NCBI GenBank assembly: GCA_903853515.1
Contig: CAINTU010000041.1
Span: forward strand, 1 to 12,141
Source of the DNA: an uncultured Micrococcales bacterium
GTDB taxonomy: Bacteria > Actinomycetota > Actinomycetes > Actinomycetales > Microbacteriaceae
Length of the DNA stretch: 12,141 nt
Direction of reading: 5' to 3'
Part shown: positions 1 through 7,797 of the stretch, one piece after another
Layout of the letters: every line of letters starts with the position of its first letter
Numbering within the stretch: the first letter of the stretch is position 1
Notes under the pieces: model-generated
The model's input: the letters and a program-made list of their open reading frames with translations, nothing else
What the model was told of the DNA's origin: nothing
The model's database searches: none
Program-made: the position numbers and the translations under genes

Positions 1-153
1 GCTGTGTTCGCCTGGGCCTGGTTGCAAGAAAATGTCAGTTTTCTGCAAATCATTGGCGGATTGATTGTGATTGGCGGAATCGTGTTGGCCGAGACCGCCC
101 GTGGTGAAGGGCAAGTCGCTCGCGGCGTGGTTGAAAAAGCGCGCTCAAACTAG
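1..153 (+). CDS. C-terminal end of a DMT/EamA-type membrane transporter (partial)
   Basis: The window opens inside a gene read in frame 1; 50 residues remain before the TAG at 151-153. The visible part begins AVFAWAWLQENVSF, continues with a hydrophobic Gly-rich helix (LQIIGGLIVIGGIVLAE), and ends in a short charged tail. This ending, a short loop after an 'xWLxE' segment followed by a last helix of the 'GGxLIxxGVxxxE' kind, is typical of the tenth helix of drug/metabolite transporters of the EamA family, which export amino acids, metabolites or drugs across the cytoplasmic membrane. The substrate cannot be told from this fragment. It lies only 15 nt upstream of gcvT on the same strand, so read-through is possible. 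Family call moderate; that this is a real gene end is near certain. Confidence 0.65.
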   Translation, partial: AVFAWAWLQENVSFLQIIGGLIVIGGIVLAETARGEGQVARGVVEKARSN

Positions 154-162
154 CGGTAAATT
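131..162 (+). promoter_or_regulatory. Possible gcvT promoter giving a leaderless mRNA
   Basis: A TAAATT hexamer (157-162) ends exactly 6 nt before the GTG at 169, the distance expected when transcription starts on the start codon itself. A TTGAAA (131-136) lies upstream, but its 20-nt spacing is long for a sigma-70 -35 box. There is no SD sequence before gcvT, which fits leaderless translation, common in Actinobacteria. Both boxes overlap the transporter gene or its stop. Inference only. Confidence 0.3.
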
Positions 163-168
163 AACACT

Positions 169-1272
169 GTGCCCCAAACCCCTTTGAACGATGTTCACGC
201 CCGCTTGGGCGCCAGCTTCACCGATTTCGGTGGCTGGCAGATGCCTGTTCGCTATTCAAGCGACCTAGCCGAGCACGAGGCCGTGCGCACTGCCGCAGGG
301 TTATTCGACATCAGTCACATGGCCGAGATTTTTGTGAGTGGCGAGAATGCCGCAGCGTTTCTTGACTATGCGCTCGTAGGTCAGGCATCCCTGATTAAAA
401 TCTCTCGCGCAAAATATTCGCTAATCGTTCGCACCGATGGCCACGTGATTGACGATCTGATTGTCTATCGTTTGAACGACGACGAGTTTTTGATTATCGC
501 CAACGCAGGCAACCGACACGCGGTTTTCGATTCTCTAAGCGAGCGTGCAGCAACCTTTGGTTTCGCCGGTCTTGCCGACAGATCAGATGAGTTCGCTTTG
601 CTTGCGATTCAAGGCCCCAACGCAACCGCAATTTTGCAGTCGCTGACCGCCACCGACCTTGGCGCACTGCCCTACTATTCGATTGCCGCGGGAGTTATTG
701 CCGGCAAAGAGATTTATTTTTGCCGCACCGGCTATACCGGCGAAGACGGCTTCGAGTTGTTATTCGAGGCGGCCCAAGCCGAGAGAATCTTTGAGCTTCT
801 GCTCGAAAAGGGCAAGCCCCAAGGATTACTGCCAGCCGGCCTAGCCTGTCGCGATACCCTGCGTCTTGAAGCTGGCATGCCGCTCTATGGTCACGAACTC
901 GACCTCGAGACGAACCCGTTTGAAGCTGGTTTGGGTCGTGTGGTCAAACTCGATCGTGAAGCTGACTTTGTTGGCAAGGCAGCTTTGGCAGAACTTGCTA
1001 ACGCCCCACAAAAGAAGCAGTTGGTCGGGTTGGTCGGCGAGGGTCGACGCGCTGCCCGCGCTGAATACCAGCTTTTTGCCAACGAATCCAGCACAGAGCC
1101 AATCGGAACAATCACCAGCGGCGCGCTAGCCCCGACCCTTGGCTACCCAGTAGCAATGGCCTATGTGAACCCAGATTTCGCCCAAATCGGCACCACCGTC
1201 AGCTGCGACATCCGTGGCAATCGACTTGACATGACTGTGGTCAAATTGCCGTTCTATAAGCGAGAGAATTAA
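169..1272 (+). CDS. gcvT: Glycine cleavage system T protein (aminomethyltransferase)
   Basis: GcvT moves the methylene group from the aminomethyl-lipoyl arm of GcvH to tetrahydrofolate, releasing ammonia and yielding 5,10-methylene-THF. At 367 residues it has the usual family length. The N-terminus (TPLNDVHARLGASFTDFGGWQMPVRY) and FDISHM (46-51) are family hallmarks. The Asp pair at 95-96 (in VIDDLIVYR) holds the conserved folate-site Asp, and RTGYTGEDGFEL (186-197), LPAGLACRDTLRLE (221-234) and GTITSG (313-318) follow in the expected order. The GTG start at 169 is the earliest possible, because an in-frame TAA lies at 157-159; residue 4 then aligns with the usual 'TPL' opening. No SD is visible. 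First gene of gcvT-gcvH-gcvP; gcvH follows after 33 nt. Nothing is truncated or missing. Confidence 0.96.
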   Translation: MPQTPLNDVHARLGASFTDFGGWQMPVRYSSDLAEHEAVRTAAGLFDISHMAEIFVSGENAAAFLDYALVGQASLIKISRAKYSLIVRTDGHVIDDLIVYRLNDDEFLIIANAGNRHAVFDSLSERAATFGFAGLADRSDEFALLAIQGPNATAILQSLTATDLGALPYYSIAAGVIAGKEIYFCRTGYTGEDGFELLFEAAQAERIFELLLEKGKPQGLLPAGLACRDTLRLEAGMPLYGHELDLETNPFEAGLGRVVKLDREADFVGKAALAELANAPQKKQLVGLVGEGRRAARAEYQLFANESSTEPIGTITSGALAPTLGYPVAMAYVNPDFAQIGTTVSCDIRGNRLDMTVVKLPFYKREN

Positions 1273-1305
1273 CACCGAAAAGCCCCTGCCCAAAAGGAAA
1301 AACAG

Positions 1306-1680
1306 ATGAGCAATCCAACTAACCTGCACTACACAAAAGAACACGAGTGGGTTTCAATCGAAGGTGATGTTGCCACTATTGGCATCACAGCCTATGCGGC
1401 AGAAAAACTTGGTGACGTTGTTTTCGTCGACCTGCCTAAGGTCGGCACCTCGACCACCTATATGAAAATTTGTGGCGAGATTGAATCAACCAAGTCGGTT
1501 GGAGAGCTTTATGCGCCGCTCGATGGTGAAGTCATTGAGGCTAACGACCAGGTCGTTGCCGCCCCAGAGCTTGTGAACCAGGATCCTTTCGGCGCAGGTT
1601 GGCTAATCAAGGTGCGCTTCAGCGCACTGCCCGAGTTGATGACCGCAGCTGAATACGACGCCATCACCGGCGAAGGCTAA
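1306..1680 (+). CDS. gcvH: Glycine cleavage system H protein (lipoyl carrier)
   Basis: GcvH is the small shuttle of the glycine cleavage system: its lipoyl-lysine arm carries the aminomethyl group from GcvP to GcvT and is reoxidised by the L protein. The 124 residues match the family length. The N-terminus LHYTKEHEWV (8-17) is characteristic, and the lipoylation site is K63 in GEIESTKSVGELYAPLDGEV, the equivalent of the usual 'ES(V/T)K' motif. Family features TAYAAEKLGDVVFVDLP (28-44) and NQDPFGAGWLIKV near the C-terminus are intact. The ATG has a clear SD (AAGGA, 1294-1298, 7-nt spacing), unlike gcvT. The stop is 5 nt before gcvP, so coupled translation is likely. A lipoyl-attaching enzyme (LipB/LipA or LplA) must be supplied from elsewhere in the genome. 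Confidence 0.96.
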   Translation: MSNPTNLHYTKEHEWVSIEGDVATIGITAYAAEKLGDVVFVDLPKVGTSTTYMKICGEIESTKSVGELYAPLDGEVIEANDQVVAAPELVNQDPFGAGWLIKVRFSALPELMTAAEYDAITGEG

Positions 1681-1685
1681 GCGCG

Positions 1686-4565
1686 ATGTCTGCTGAAGTT
1701 TTCGAAGAATCAACCCTGCCTGCACACAAAGATTTCAAGTACCGCCACATTGGGCCAAACGAACGCGACCAAGATGAAATGTTGGCGGCGCTAAGTTATG
1801 GCTCTTTAGACGAACTGCTGACCGCGGCACTGCCAGAGGTCATTCGCTTCAAGGGCGAAGGCGCGCTGCCTGCGCCAATAAGTGAAGCCGATGCGATTGC
1901 AGAACTGCGCAAAATCGCAAGCAAAAACCGCATCACCACATCGATGATCGGTCAGGGTTATTACGGCACACATACTCCAGGTGTAATCAAGCGCAATGTG
2001 CTCGAGAACCCGTCTTGGTATACCGCTTATACGCCTTACCAACCCGAGATCTCTCAGGGCCGCCTTGAAGCACTGATTAACTTTCAAACCATGGTCACCG
2101 ACCTAACCGGCATGAAGACGGCCAATGCGTCGATGCTTGACGAAGGCACCGCCGCAGTTGAAGCGATGTTGATTGCCCGTCGTTCTTCAAAAGTTGAATC
2201 GCCTGTGTTTTATGTAGCCAGCGACATTTTTGACCAAACCAAAGCGTTGCTCGAACACCGCGCCGAGCCACTAAATATCGAGATCAAATACTTTGATCTA
2301 GCTGCCGCCGAAACCGATGCCAAAGCAGTTTTGACCGGCGAATTCTTTGGCGTGCTGGCGCAGTATCCTGGGGCAACCGGCAGGATCTATAAGCTTGACG
2401 CACTCTTCGCCCATGCTCACGACAATGACGCAATTGCGGTCGCCGTCGCTGATCTTTTAGCACTGACCCTTTTTACGCCTCCAGGTGAGATGGGTGCCGA
2501 CGTTGTGGTTGGCAGTTCGCAGCGCTTTGGTGTGCCGATGGGTTTTGGTGGCCCGCACGCTGGCTATCTCGCTGTGCGCGCCGACCTAGAACGCTCAATG
2601 CCTGGGCGCCTTGTGGGCGTCTCGATCGATGCAGAAGGCCAAAGCGCATACCGCCTCACCCTGCAAACTCGAGAACAACATATTCGTCGCGAGCGAGCCA
2701 CATCAAATATTTGCACCGCACAAGTTTTGCTTGCCGTAATGGCCGGCATGTATGCCGTTTATCACGGCCCCCACGGATTGCGTGCCATCTCAAATGAAGT
2801 CAAAAACCGTGCCCATGATTTGCACTTTGCTCTTCAAATGAGCGGTTTCGAAGTGAGTGCGGGGGTTTTCTTTGACACATTTAGAATTCACACGCCAAAG
2901 GCCAAAGAATTTTTTGATGCAGCTCGCAAGCACAACATCACACTCGGCTTGGTTGATGACTCGACACTTTCGATTTCATTCGACGAAACAACAAGTGACG
3001 AGACATTAGCGACACTCAAGCAGGTTTTTGAGGTAGCCGATGTGCCGGGCAACTGGTGCGGCACAAGCGCGGCTGAAGAACACTTGACCCACGGTCGCAA
3101 AGGCTTCTTCTTGACCCACGAAGTATTCAACTCGCACCACAGCGAGACCGCAATGCTTCGCTATCTAAAGCGTCTGGCCGATTATGACTATGCGCTTGAC
3201 CGCGGCATGATTCCACTCGGCTCTTGCACAATGAAACTCAACTCGACCACCGAGATGGAAGCGGTCACCTGGCCAGAGTTTGCTGGCCTGCACCCGTTTG
3301 CCCCAAAAGAAGACGTGCAAGGATACCTAGAGCTAATCAGCCAACTGACCAGCTGGCTGTCAGAGATCACCGGCTATGCCGAGGTTTCACTGCAGCCGAA
3401 TGCGGGCAGCCAAGGTGAACTTGCCGGCCTTATGGCAATCCGTGGTTATCACCTTTCGCGCGGCGATATTCAGCGCAATGTTTGCCTGATTCCCTCGAGT
3501 GCTCACGGCACCAATGCGGCCAGCGCAGTTCTCGCGGGCATGAGTGTTGTCGTTGTTGCCTGTGACGATAATGGCAACGTCGATGTTGCCGACCTAAAGG
3601 CAAAGATTGCCGAGAACGCCGAAACTCTTTCTGCCTTGATGGTGACGTATCCGAGCACTCACGGTGTTTATGAAGAGGCGATTGTCGAAATTTGCGAACT
3701 GGTTCATCAAGCCGGCGGTCAGGTTTATATCGACGGCGCCAACACCAACGCAGTAGTTGGCTATGCAAAGTTCGGCGAGTTCGGCGGCGACGTAAGCCAT
3801 CTCAACCTGCACAAGACTTTCTGCATTCCGCACGGCGGTGGTGGCCCGGGCGTTGGCCCAGTTGCCGCGCGCCCACACCTGGCGGCCTTTATGCCGGGGC
3901 ACGCTAAAGCGCAGAGCGCTTTGCCAAACTATGGGCCTGTTTCGGCAGCCCCTTATGGCTCGGCAAGCATACTGCCAATCTCGTGGGCTTACATTCGCAT
4001 GATGGGTAACGCGGGGTTGCAAGACGCAACTGCGGTTGCCGTGCTGTCGGCCAATTACATTGCCAAGCGACTCTCACACGCGTATCCACTTTTGTATACC
4101 GGCAACGCTGGTCTGATTGCTCACGAATGCATCATCGACATTCGTGGCATCACAAAAGATACTGGCGTAACCGGCGAAGACATCGCCAAGCGTTTGATTG
4201 ACTACGGTTTTCACGCGCCAACCATGTCTTTTCCGGTAGCTGGCACTTTGATGATCGAGCCGACCGAATCTGAGCCGATGAGAGAAATCGACCGCTTCAT
4301 CGACGCTATGTTGTCAATCGCCGATGAGATCGCCGAGATTGGTGCAGGCAAGATTGCCTATGAAGCCAGTGCGTTGCACAACGCCCCGCACACAGCAAAG
4401 AACCTCGTCAAAGAGTGGAACCGCGAATATTCACGCGAGGTCGCGGTGTTCCCTGCCGGGCAATTCAGAAGCAAGTATTGGCCAATTGTGAATCGCATCG
4501 ACAACGTTTATGGCGACCGTAACCTAGTTTGCTCATGCCCACCGATTGAGGCTTTCGCAAACTAG
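1686..4565 (+). CDS. gcvP: Glycine cleavage system P protein (PLP-dependent glycine dehydrogenase, decarboxylating)
   Basis: GcvP decarboxylates glycine using PLP and passes the aminomethyl group to the lipoyl arm of GcvH. At 959 residues this is the full-length homodimeric form, with both halves in one chain rather than split gcvPA/gcvPB. The N-terminal part has FKYRHIGPNERDQDEML and the conserved SMIGQGYYGTHTPGVIKRNVLENP. The middle carries MIPLGSCTMKLNSTTEM, which opens the catalytic half. The PLP-binding lysine is K710 in NLHKTFCIPHGGGGPG (codon 3813-3815), followed by the Gly-rich stretch. The start at 1686 leaves 5 nt after gcvH; GAAGG at 1672-1676, inside the gcvH end, is a plausible SD at 9 nt. 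The C-terminus ends normally (CPPIEAFAN). The order T-H-P is the same as in E. coli. Confidence 0.97.
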   Translation: MSAEVFEESTLPAHKDFKYRHIGPNERDQDEMLAALSYGSLDELLTAALPEVIRFKGEGALPAPISEADAIAELRKIASKNRITTSMIGQGYYGTHTPGVIKRNVLENPSWYTAYTPYQPEISQGRLEALINFQTMVTDLTGMKTANASMLDEGTAAVEAMLIARRSSKVESPVFYVASDIFDQTKALLEHRAEPLNIEIKYFDLAAAETDAKAVLTGEFFGVLAQYPGATGRIYKLDALFAHAHDNDAIAVAVADLLALTLFTPPGEMGADVVVGSSQRFGVPMGFGGPHAGYLAVRADLERSMPGRLVGVSIDAEGQSAYRLTLQTREQHIRRERATSNICTAQVLLAVMAGMYAVYHGPHGLRAISNEVKNRAHDLHFALQMSGFEVSAGVFFDTFRIHTPKAKEFFDAARKHNITLGLVDDSTLSISFDETTSDETLATLKQVFEVADVPGNWCGTSAAEEHLTHGRKGFFLTHEVFNSHHSETAMLRYLKRLADYDYALDRGMIPLGSCTMKLNSTTEMEAVTWPEFAGLHPFAPKEDVQGYLELISQLTSWLSEITGYAEVSLQPNAGSQGELAGLMAIRGYHLSRGDIQRNVCLIPSSAHGTNAASAVLAGMSVVVVACDDNGNVDVADLKAKIAENAETLSALMVTYPSTHGVYEEAIVEICELVHQAGGQVYIDGANTNAVVGYAKFGEFGGDVSHLNLHKTFCIPHGGGGPGVGPVAARPHLAAFMPGHAKAQSALPNYGPVSAAPYGSASILPISWAYIRMMGNAGLQDATAVAVLSANYIAKRLSHAYPLLYTGNAGLIAHECIIDIRGITKDTGVTGEDIAKRLIDYGFHAPTMSFPVAGTLMIEPTESEPMREIDRFIDAMLSIADEIAEIGAGKIAYEASALHNAPHTAKNLVKEWNREYSREVAVFPAGQFRSKYWPIVNRIDNVYGDRNLVCSCPPIEAFAN

Positions 4566-4606
4566 CTGCAACGCTTGCATCAATCGAGACGGCGACTTCA
4601 GAGTTG

Positions 4607-4630
4607 GCCATTTAGAAACTTTCAAGTGGC
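4607..4630 (+). terminator. Weak hairpin downstream of gcvP
   Basis: GCCATTT (4607-4613) can pair with AAGTGGC (4624-4630): seven pairs including one G-U, around a 10-nt loop. There is no T-run after it, so it is not a classical intrinsic terminator. It may mark the end of the gcv transcript or be a leader element of the following reductase. It is the only stem I see in the 76-nt gap. Confidence 0.2.
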
Positions 4631-4641
4631 AGAATCGAAGC

Positions 4642-5574
4642 ATGACAAAGATTCTGTTGCCGGGCACTGACCTGAGCGTTTCTAATATTTGCTTCGGCGG
4701 CAACGTCTTTGGGTGGACTGCCGATGAAGGCCTTTCGCACAAGTTGATTAGCGAGTTCTTAGAGCTTGGCGGCAACTTTATTGATACTGCCGATGTTTAT
4801 TCAGCTTGGAAACCGGGCAACCAAGGTGGCGAGAGCGAAACGATCATCGGCACCTGGTTGCAAAAAGGCGGCAATCGTGACTCGGTGGTTATCGCAACCA
4901 AAGTTGCCATGCTCGAAACTCGCAAAGGTCTCTCGGCCGCAAACATAATCGCAGCGGTTGATGACTCGCTGCGTCGGCTGCAGACCGATCACCTCGACAT
5001 CTATTACGCGCACGACGACGACAAGAGCGTTCCGCTCGCCGAAACTCTTGGCGCTTTCGACTCGTTGGTGCGTGCCGGCAAGGTGCGCTACATTGCCGCC
5101 TCGAATTATGAATACGACCGAATTGCTGAAGCCATGCAAATTTCAGAGCAAAATGGCTTTGCTAAATATGTTGCGTTGCAAAATCGCTATTCTTTGGTGG
5201 CACGCGAGCCTTACGAATCTGACGGTGCCAAATCGGTGGTTGATTTTAAATTGGCTGGTTTGCCCTATTCAACTTTGGGCAGCGGCTTTTTGAGCGGAAA
5301 ATACCGCCAAGGTGTTGAAACCGATTCGCAGCGAGCCGCTGGCGTAAACGAGAAATATGCCACACCAGAGAATTTCGCCCTATTAGAGCGAGTGGATGCT
5401 TTGGCCAAGCGGCATTCTGTTTCGAACACGGCGATTGCCTTGGCCTGGTTGCGCTCGCAAGCTGGTGTGCATTCGCCGCTTGCCTCTGGTCGCACGATAG
5501 AACAACTGCGTGAATTGATGGTTGATGCTCAATTGGCACCAGAAGAGCTCGCCTATGTCACAGGCGGCAACTAG
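4642..5574 (+). CDS. Aldo/keto reductase (first of two in the window)
   Basis: A cytosolic NAD(P)H-dependent oxidoreductase of the AKR superfamily, expected to reduce aldehydes or ketones; the substrate is not predictable. The complete catalytic tetrad is visible: D48 (FIDTAD), Y53 (DVYSAW), K87 (VIATKVA) and H124 (IYYAHDDD). NADPH-site segments follow: ASNYEYDRIAEAM (153-165), ALQNRYSLV (178-186), LPYSTLGSGFLSGKYR (207-222), and a late SPLASGRTIEQL. I chose ATG 4642, giving 310 residues, because MTKILLPGTDLSVSNICFGG matches the family's N-terminal strand. The frame stays open to 4546, but that would overlap gcvP and add 32 residues with no AKR similarity. No strong SD. A Thr replaces the usual Pro in 'PYSPLG', probably harmless. 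The next gene lies 39 nt downstream on the same strand. Confidence 0.9.
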   Translation: MTKILLPGTDLSVSNICFGGNVFGWTADEGLSHKLISEFLELGGNFIDTADVYSAWKPGNQGGESETIIGTWLQKGGNRDSVVIATKVAMLETRKGLSAANIIAAVDDSLRRLQTDHLDIYYAHDDDKSVPLAETLGAFDSLVRAGKVRYIAASNYEYDRIAEAMQISEQNGFAKYVALQNRYSLVAREPYESDGAKSVVDFKLAGLPYSTLGSGFLSGKYRQGVETDSQRAAGVNEKYATPENFALLERVDALAKRHSVSNTAIALAWLRSQAGVHSPLASGRTIEQLRELMVDAQLAPEELAYVTGGN

Positions 5575-5613
5575 ATTCATTATTGATGACTGTTTTCAAC
5601 CAAAGGGGTAATC

Positions 5614-6336
5614 GTGATTAGTCAATCAACCAATATTTTGTCGGCCGGCATTGATGCAACAACATTCTTTGTTTTTGCTTTAGTTTTTGGCATTTGGGCC
5701 TTATTGGCTTACAGCAAAAGAGTTAGCGCCAAAAAGAACAATCACAATGTGTGGGCGGCTCAAGTTTCAGCACTGCAGGCCCTTGAGTTATCGATAGACA
5801 AACCAGATAACTCACAAGTGACGACCAAACTAGAAGCTGGTGAGGTTTTTATCGGTAGCTGCACCGCCGCGTTGCTTGAATACAAAAAAGGCGATCGCAA
5901 CTACCAGGGCATCAACCAAGGCTTGAGCTTCAAGGTCACTAAGAACATTCGCTATAACGTTGGTGGCAGCAAGGGCAAGATCACTTCAGACCCTGATTAC
6001 ATGGCCCCCGTCGATCAGGGCAAGGCCGTTTTTACCAATCAGCGCATCCTTTATATCGGCCAAGAGTTCACGCGACAATTCGATTTGGGCAAAATTCTCG
6101 ACTATGAGATTGCACCGAACGGGTTCAATTTTATTTTGTCGCTATCGAACGCCGAAAAACGCTCCGGATTGCAGACCATAGACACAATGCAAATCTGGCC
6201 AGGTCTATTGTTTGCCGTAGCTCACGAATACAACGACAGCGGTCTCAAAGGTGCGAAAACACAAATCACCACGACACTCGAACAGTTCAAGAACGCAGAA
6301 CCTGGCGTTTCGCCAGAAACAAAGGCCGCTATTTAG
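5614..6336 (+). CDS. Membrane-anchored protein with a bacterial PH-like domain, function unknown
   Basis: A 240-residue protein with a GTG start preceded by a good SD (AAAGGGG, about 5602-5608). One hydrophobic helix (about residues 16-34, TTFFVFALVFGIWALLAY) is followed by a basic stop-transfer stretch (SKRVSAKK), which predicts an N-out, C-in single-pass protein. The cytosolic part (about 72-210) reads like the PH/GRAM-like domains common in Actinobacteria: LEAGEVFIGSCTAALLEYK, then the signature GKAVFTNQRILYIGQEFTRQFDLGKILDYE (136-165), where a 'turned-on default/readout' strand pair precedes an 'F-L-KI-D-E' strand. The closing stretch FNFILSLSNAEKRSG and an amphipathic helix fit that fold. 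Such domains are thought to bind membranes or proteins, not to be enzymes. No partner is evident. Its stop overlaps the end of the convergent peroxidase gene by 8 bp. Confidence 0.72.
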   Translation: MISQSTNILSAGIDATTFFVFALVFGIWALLAYSKRVSAKKNNHNVWAAQVSALQALELSIDKPDNSQVTTKLEAGEVFIGSCTAALLEYKKGDRNYQGINQGLSFKVTKNIRYNVGGSKGKITSDPDYMAPVDQGKAVFTNQRILYIGQEFTRQFDLGKILDYEIAPNGFNFILSLSNAEKRSGLQTIDTMQIWPGLLFAVAHEYNDSGLKGAKTQITTTLEQFKNAEPGVSPETKAAI

Positions 6337-6346
6337 TTAGCGCGGC
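6325..6346. terminator. Compact hairpin shared by two convergent gene ends
   Basis: GCC (6325-6327) plus GCTA (6328-6331) pair with TAGC (6338-6341) and GGC (6344-6346), with a 2-nt bulge (GC, 6342-6343) and a TTTAGT loop. The stem and loop contain both stop codons: the plus-strand TAG at 6334-6336 and the minus-strand TAG (CTA at 6329-6331). No T-run on either side, so termination efficiency is doubtful. Confidence 0.35.
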
Positions 6347-6811
6347 TTCAATCGCAGACACGATCGTCTCGTCGTCAGGCTTGACTGTCGGTCTAAAGCG
6401 TTGAATCTCGCCATCTGGTGTGACTAAAAACTTTTCAAAGTTCCATCGCACCGGGCCGGCAGCCCCAGAGGCATCCTTGGTTTTTACCAACTCTTTATAT
6501 AGCGGGTGGCGAGAGCGGCCATTGACCTTGACCTTCTCGGTCATCGGAAAAGTTACACCCCAAGTGGTCGAGCAATATTCGGCGATTGCCTCGTCGGTGC
6601 CAAGTTCTTGAAAGAACTGGTTCGATGGCAACCCCAACACGGTGAATCCCTTCGGGCCATACTTTTTTTGCAATGCCTCGAGCGCTTCATATTGCGGGGT
6701 AAGTCCACACCGCGAAGCGACGTTTACAACTAAAACCGTTTTGCCTTTAAACTGCCCGAAGGTCGTGGTGCTGCCGTCTAGCATGGTCAATTCGATGTCA
6801 TTTAGGCTCAT
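6329..6811 (-). CDS. Glutathione peroxidase-family thiol peroxidase (Cys type)
   Basis: A 160-residue cytosolic peroxidase of the GPx/BsaA family that reduces hydrogen or lipid peroxides. The catalytic tetrad is complete: C35 in NVASRCGLT (codon TGT, so not selenocysteine), Q68 in SNQFFQELG, and W123-N124 in VRWNFEKF. C80 (AEYCSTTWG) sits where the resolving Cys of thioredoxin-dependent GPx homologues lies. This and the absence of glutathione in most Actinobacteria suggest thioredoxin or mycothiol as reductant (inference). Two small departures: the usual 'FPCNQFGxQEPG' reads LPSNQFFQELG, with Ser for Cys and one residue missing. The ATG at 6809-6811 lacks an SD; MSLNDIEL matches the family start. 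It is divergent from the second aldo/keto reductase across 46 nt and convergent with the upstream membrane protein. Confidence 0.92.
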   Translation of the reverse strand: MSLNDIELTMLDGSTTTFGQFKGKTVLVVNVASRCGLTPQYEALEALQKKYGPKGFTVLGLPSNQFFQELGTDEAIAEYCSTTWGVTFPMTEKVKVNGRSRHPLYKELVKTKDASGAAGPVRWNFEKFLVTPDGEIQRFRPTVKPDDETIVSAIEAALTK

Positions 6812-6817
6812 GTCTAA

Positions 6818-6823
6818 AGTCTA
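6818..6823 (-). promoter_or_regulatory. Possible -10 box for a leaderless peroxidase transcript
   Basis: Read on the minus strand, a TAGACT hexamer ends 6 nt before the peroxidase ATG, so transcription could begin on the start codon. No convincing -35 box is seen 16-18 nt upstream. The whole 46-nt space (6812-6857) must serve two divergent genes. Confidence 0.25.
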
Positions 6824-6857
6824 GGTCGAGGCACTTCAAATGTGATTGAGTTGAGCC

Positions 6858-7766
6858 ATGAGCACATATCAAAGTTCAATCGAGTTTCGAAACAAAATTG
6901 GCAGCCTCGGTTTCGGATTCATGCGCGCCTCATTCGATGAGAGTCACACAGATCGTGAGCAAACCATTATGGCTCTGCATCACGCCATGGATTCTGGCAT
7001 TGTGCTTTTCGACACCGCAGATATTTATGCCCCCACCTGGAACACCTTTGGGCACAATGAAATTTTGCTCGCCGAGGCAATTCGCACCTGGGCTGGCGAC
7101 AAATCAAGAATTGTTGTCGCAACGAAGGCTGGCATCACAAGAAAGCCTGGCGAAGTGTGGGGTCGAAACGCCAGCCTTGATTATTTGCTTCGCGCCGCTG
7201 AGGCTTCTGCCGGGCGCCTTGGGCTAAACAAGATTCCACTTTGGCAACACCACCGCCTTGACCCAAACATGCCATTTGAACTTCAGCTAGAAAACCTTGC
7301 TGCTTTGCGAGAACGCGGCATGTTCGAACACCTTGGTGTGAGCAACTACAGCGCAAAGCAACTTGCTCGCGCCATCGAAATCGCAGGCCCAATCGTCAGC
7401 GTTCAAAATCAGTTCAACCCCGCCTATCGCCAAGAAAGTGAAGTTTTCACAGTTTGCGAAGCAAACAACATCACATTTTTGCCTTGGTCACCAATGCGAG
7501 GGGTGAATGGCACACCGACCCAACCGATTTTCGAAGAGGTTGGCAACGAACTGGGCTTCAACCGCTTTGAGATCGCAATAGCTTGGCTAAGAGCGCAAAG
7601 CACAGCCGTGGTACCAATCCCGGGGGTATCTCGCATTCAGTCGGTTGACGATGCGCTTAGCGGCCTCAAAATCGAACTTTCGAGCCACATTTTGGCTCGC
7701 ATCGACGAAGGCCTCAGCGACAGTTTGCCGCTTGACGAAGAACTTATGAGCGACCAGCCCAAATAG
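6858..7766 (+). CDS. Aldo/keto reductase (second in the window)
   Basis: A 302-residue NADPH-dependent oxidoreductase of the AKR superfamily, only distantly similar to the one at 4642-5574, so not a recent duplicate. Tetrad residues are D52 (LFDTAD), Y57 (DIYAPTW), K90 (VVATKAG) and H132 (LWQHHRLDP). Later hallmarks are LGVSNYSAKQLARAIE (about 164-179), VQNQFNPAYRQ, FLPWSPMRGVNG and the cofactor segment VVPIPGVSRIQSVDDAL. Together these resemble the YajO/YdbC-like AKRs that act on aldehydes. The ATG start has no good SD; MSTYQSSIEFRNKIGSLGFG reaches the first strand at the normal distance. It is divergent from the peroxidase, which suggests a joint role in handling oxidised lipids or reactive carbonyls (inference). 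The thioesterase gene follows after 31 nt. Confidence 0.9.
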   Translation: MSTYQSSIEFRNKIGSLGFGFMRASFDESHTDREQTIMALHHAMDSGIVLFDTADIYAPTWNTFGHNEILLAEAIRTWAGDKSRIVVATKAGITRKPGEVWGRNASLDYLLRAAEASAGRLGLNKIPLWQHHRLDPNMPFELQLENLAALRERGMFEHLGVSNYSAKQLARAIEIAGPIVSVQNQFNPAYRQESEVFTVCEANNITFLPWSPMRGVNGTPTQPIFEEVGNELGFNRFEIAIAWLRAQSTAVVPIPGVSRIQSVDDALSGLKIELSSHILARIDEGLSDSLPLDEELMSDQPK

Positions 7767-7773
7767 AATCGAG

Positions 7774-7786
7774 TTGGTTTGACCAA
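7774..7786 (+). repeat. Short hairpin between the reductase and the thioesterase
   Basis: TTGGT and ACCAA flank a 3-nt TTG within the 31-nt gap, a perfect 5-bp stem. It is too short for a terminator and has no T-run. It could be a small operator or a chance palindrome. Position good to within a base or two. Confidence 0.2.
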
Positions 7787-7797
7787 TTCAACTATCA

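Noticed and set aside
154..168. Glycine riboswitch upstream of gcvT
   Set aside because: Only 15 nt separate gcvT from the previous stop, and no tandem aptamer-like structure was seen in the preceding coding sequence.
3594..4022. 142-residue antisense frame within gcvP
   Set aside because: Shadow of gcvP codon bias; Arg/Ala/Cys-rich with no domain, while gcvP is unambiguous here.
4546..4641. Longer aldo/keto reductase starting at 4546
   Set aside because: It would overlap gcvP, and its extra 32 residues have no family similarity; ATG 4642 gives the expected N-terminus.
6700..6720. Selenocysteine codon in the glutathione peroxidase
   Set aside because: The active-site codon on the minus strand is TGT (Cys), not TGA, and no SECIS-like element is needed.
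4642..7766. Recent duplication of the aldo/keto reductase genes
   Set aside because: The two proteins share only the superfamily motifs and differ throughout in sequence and in the cofactor segment.
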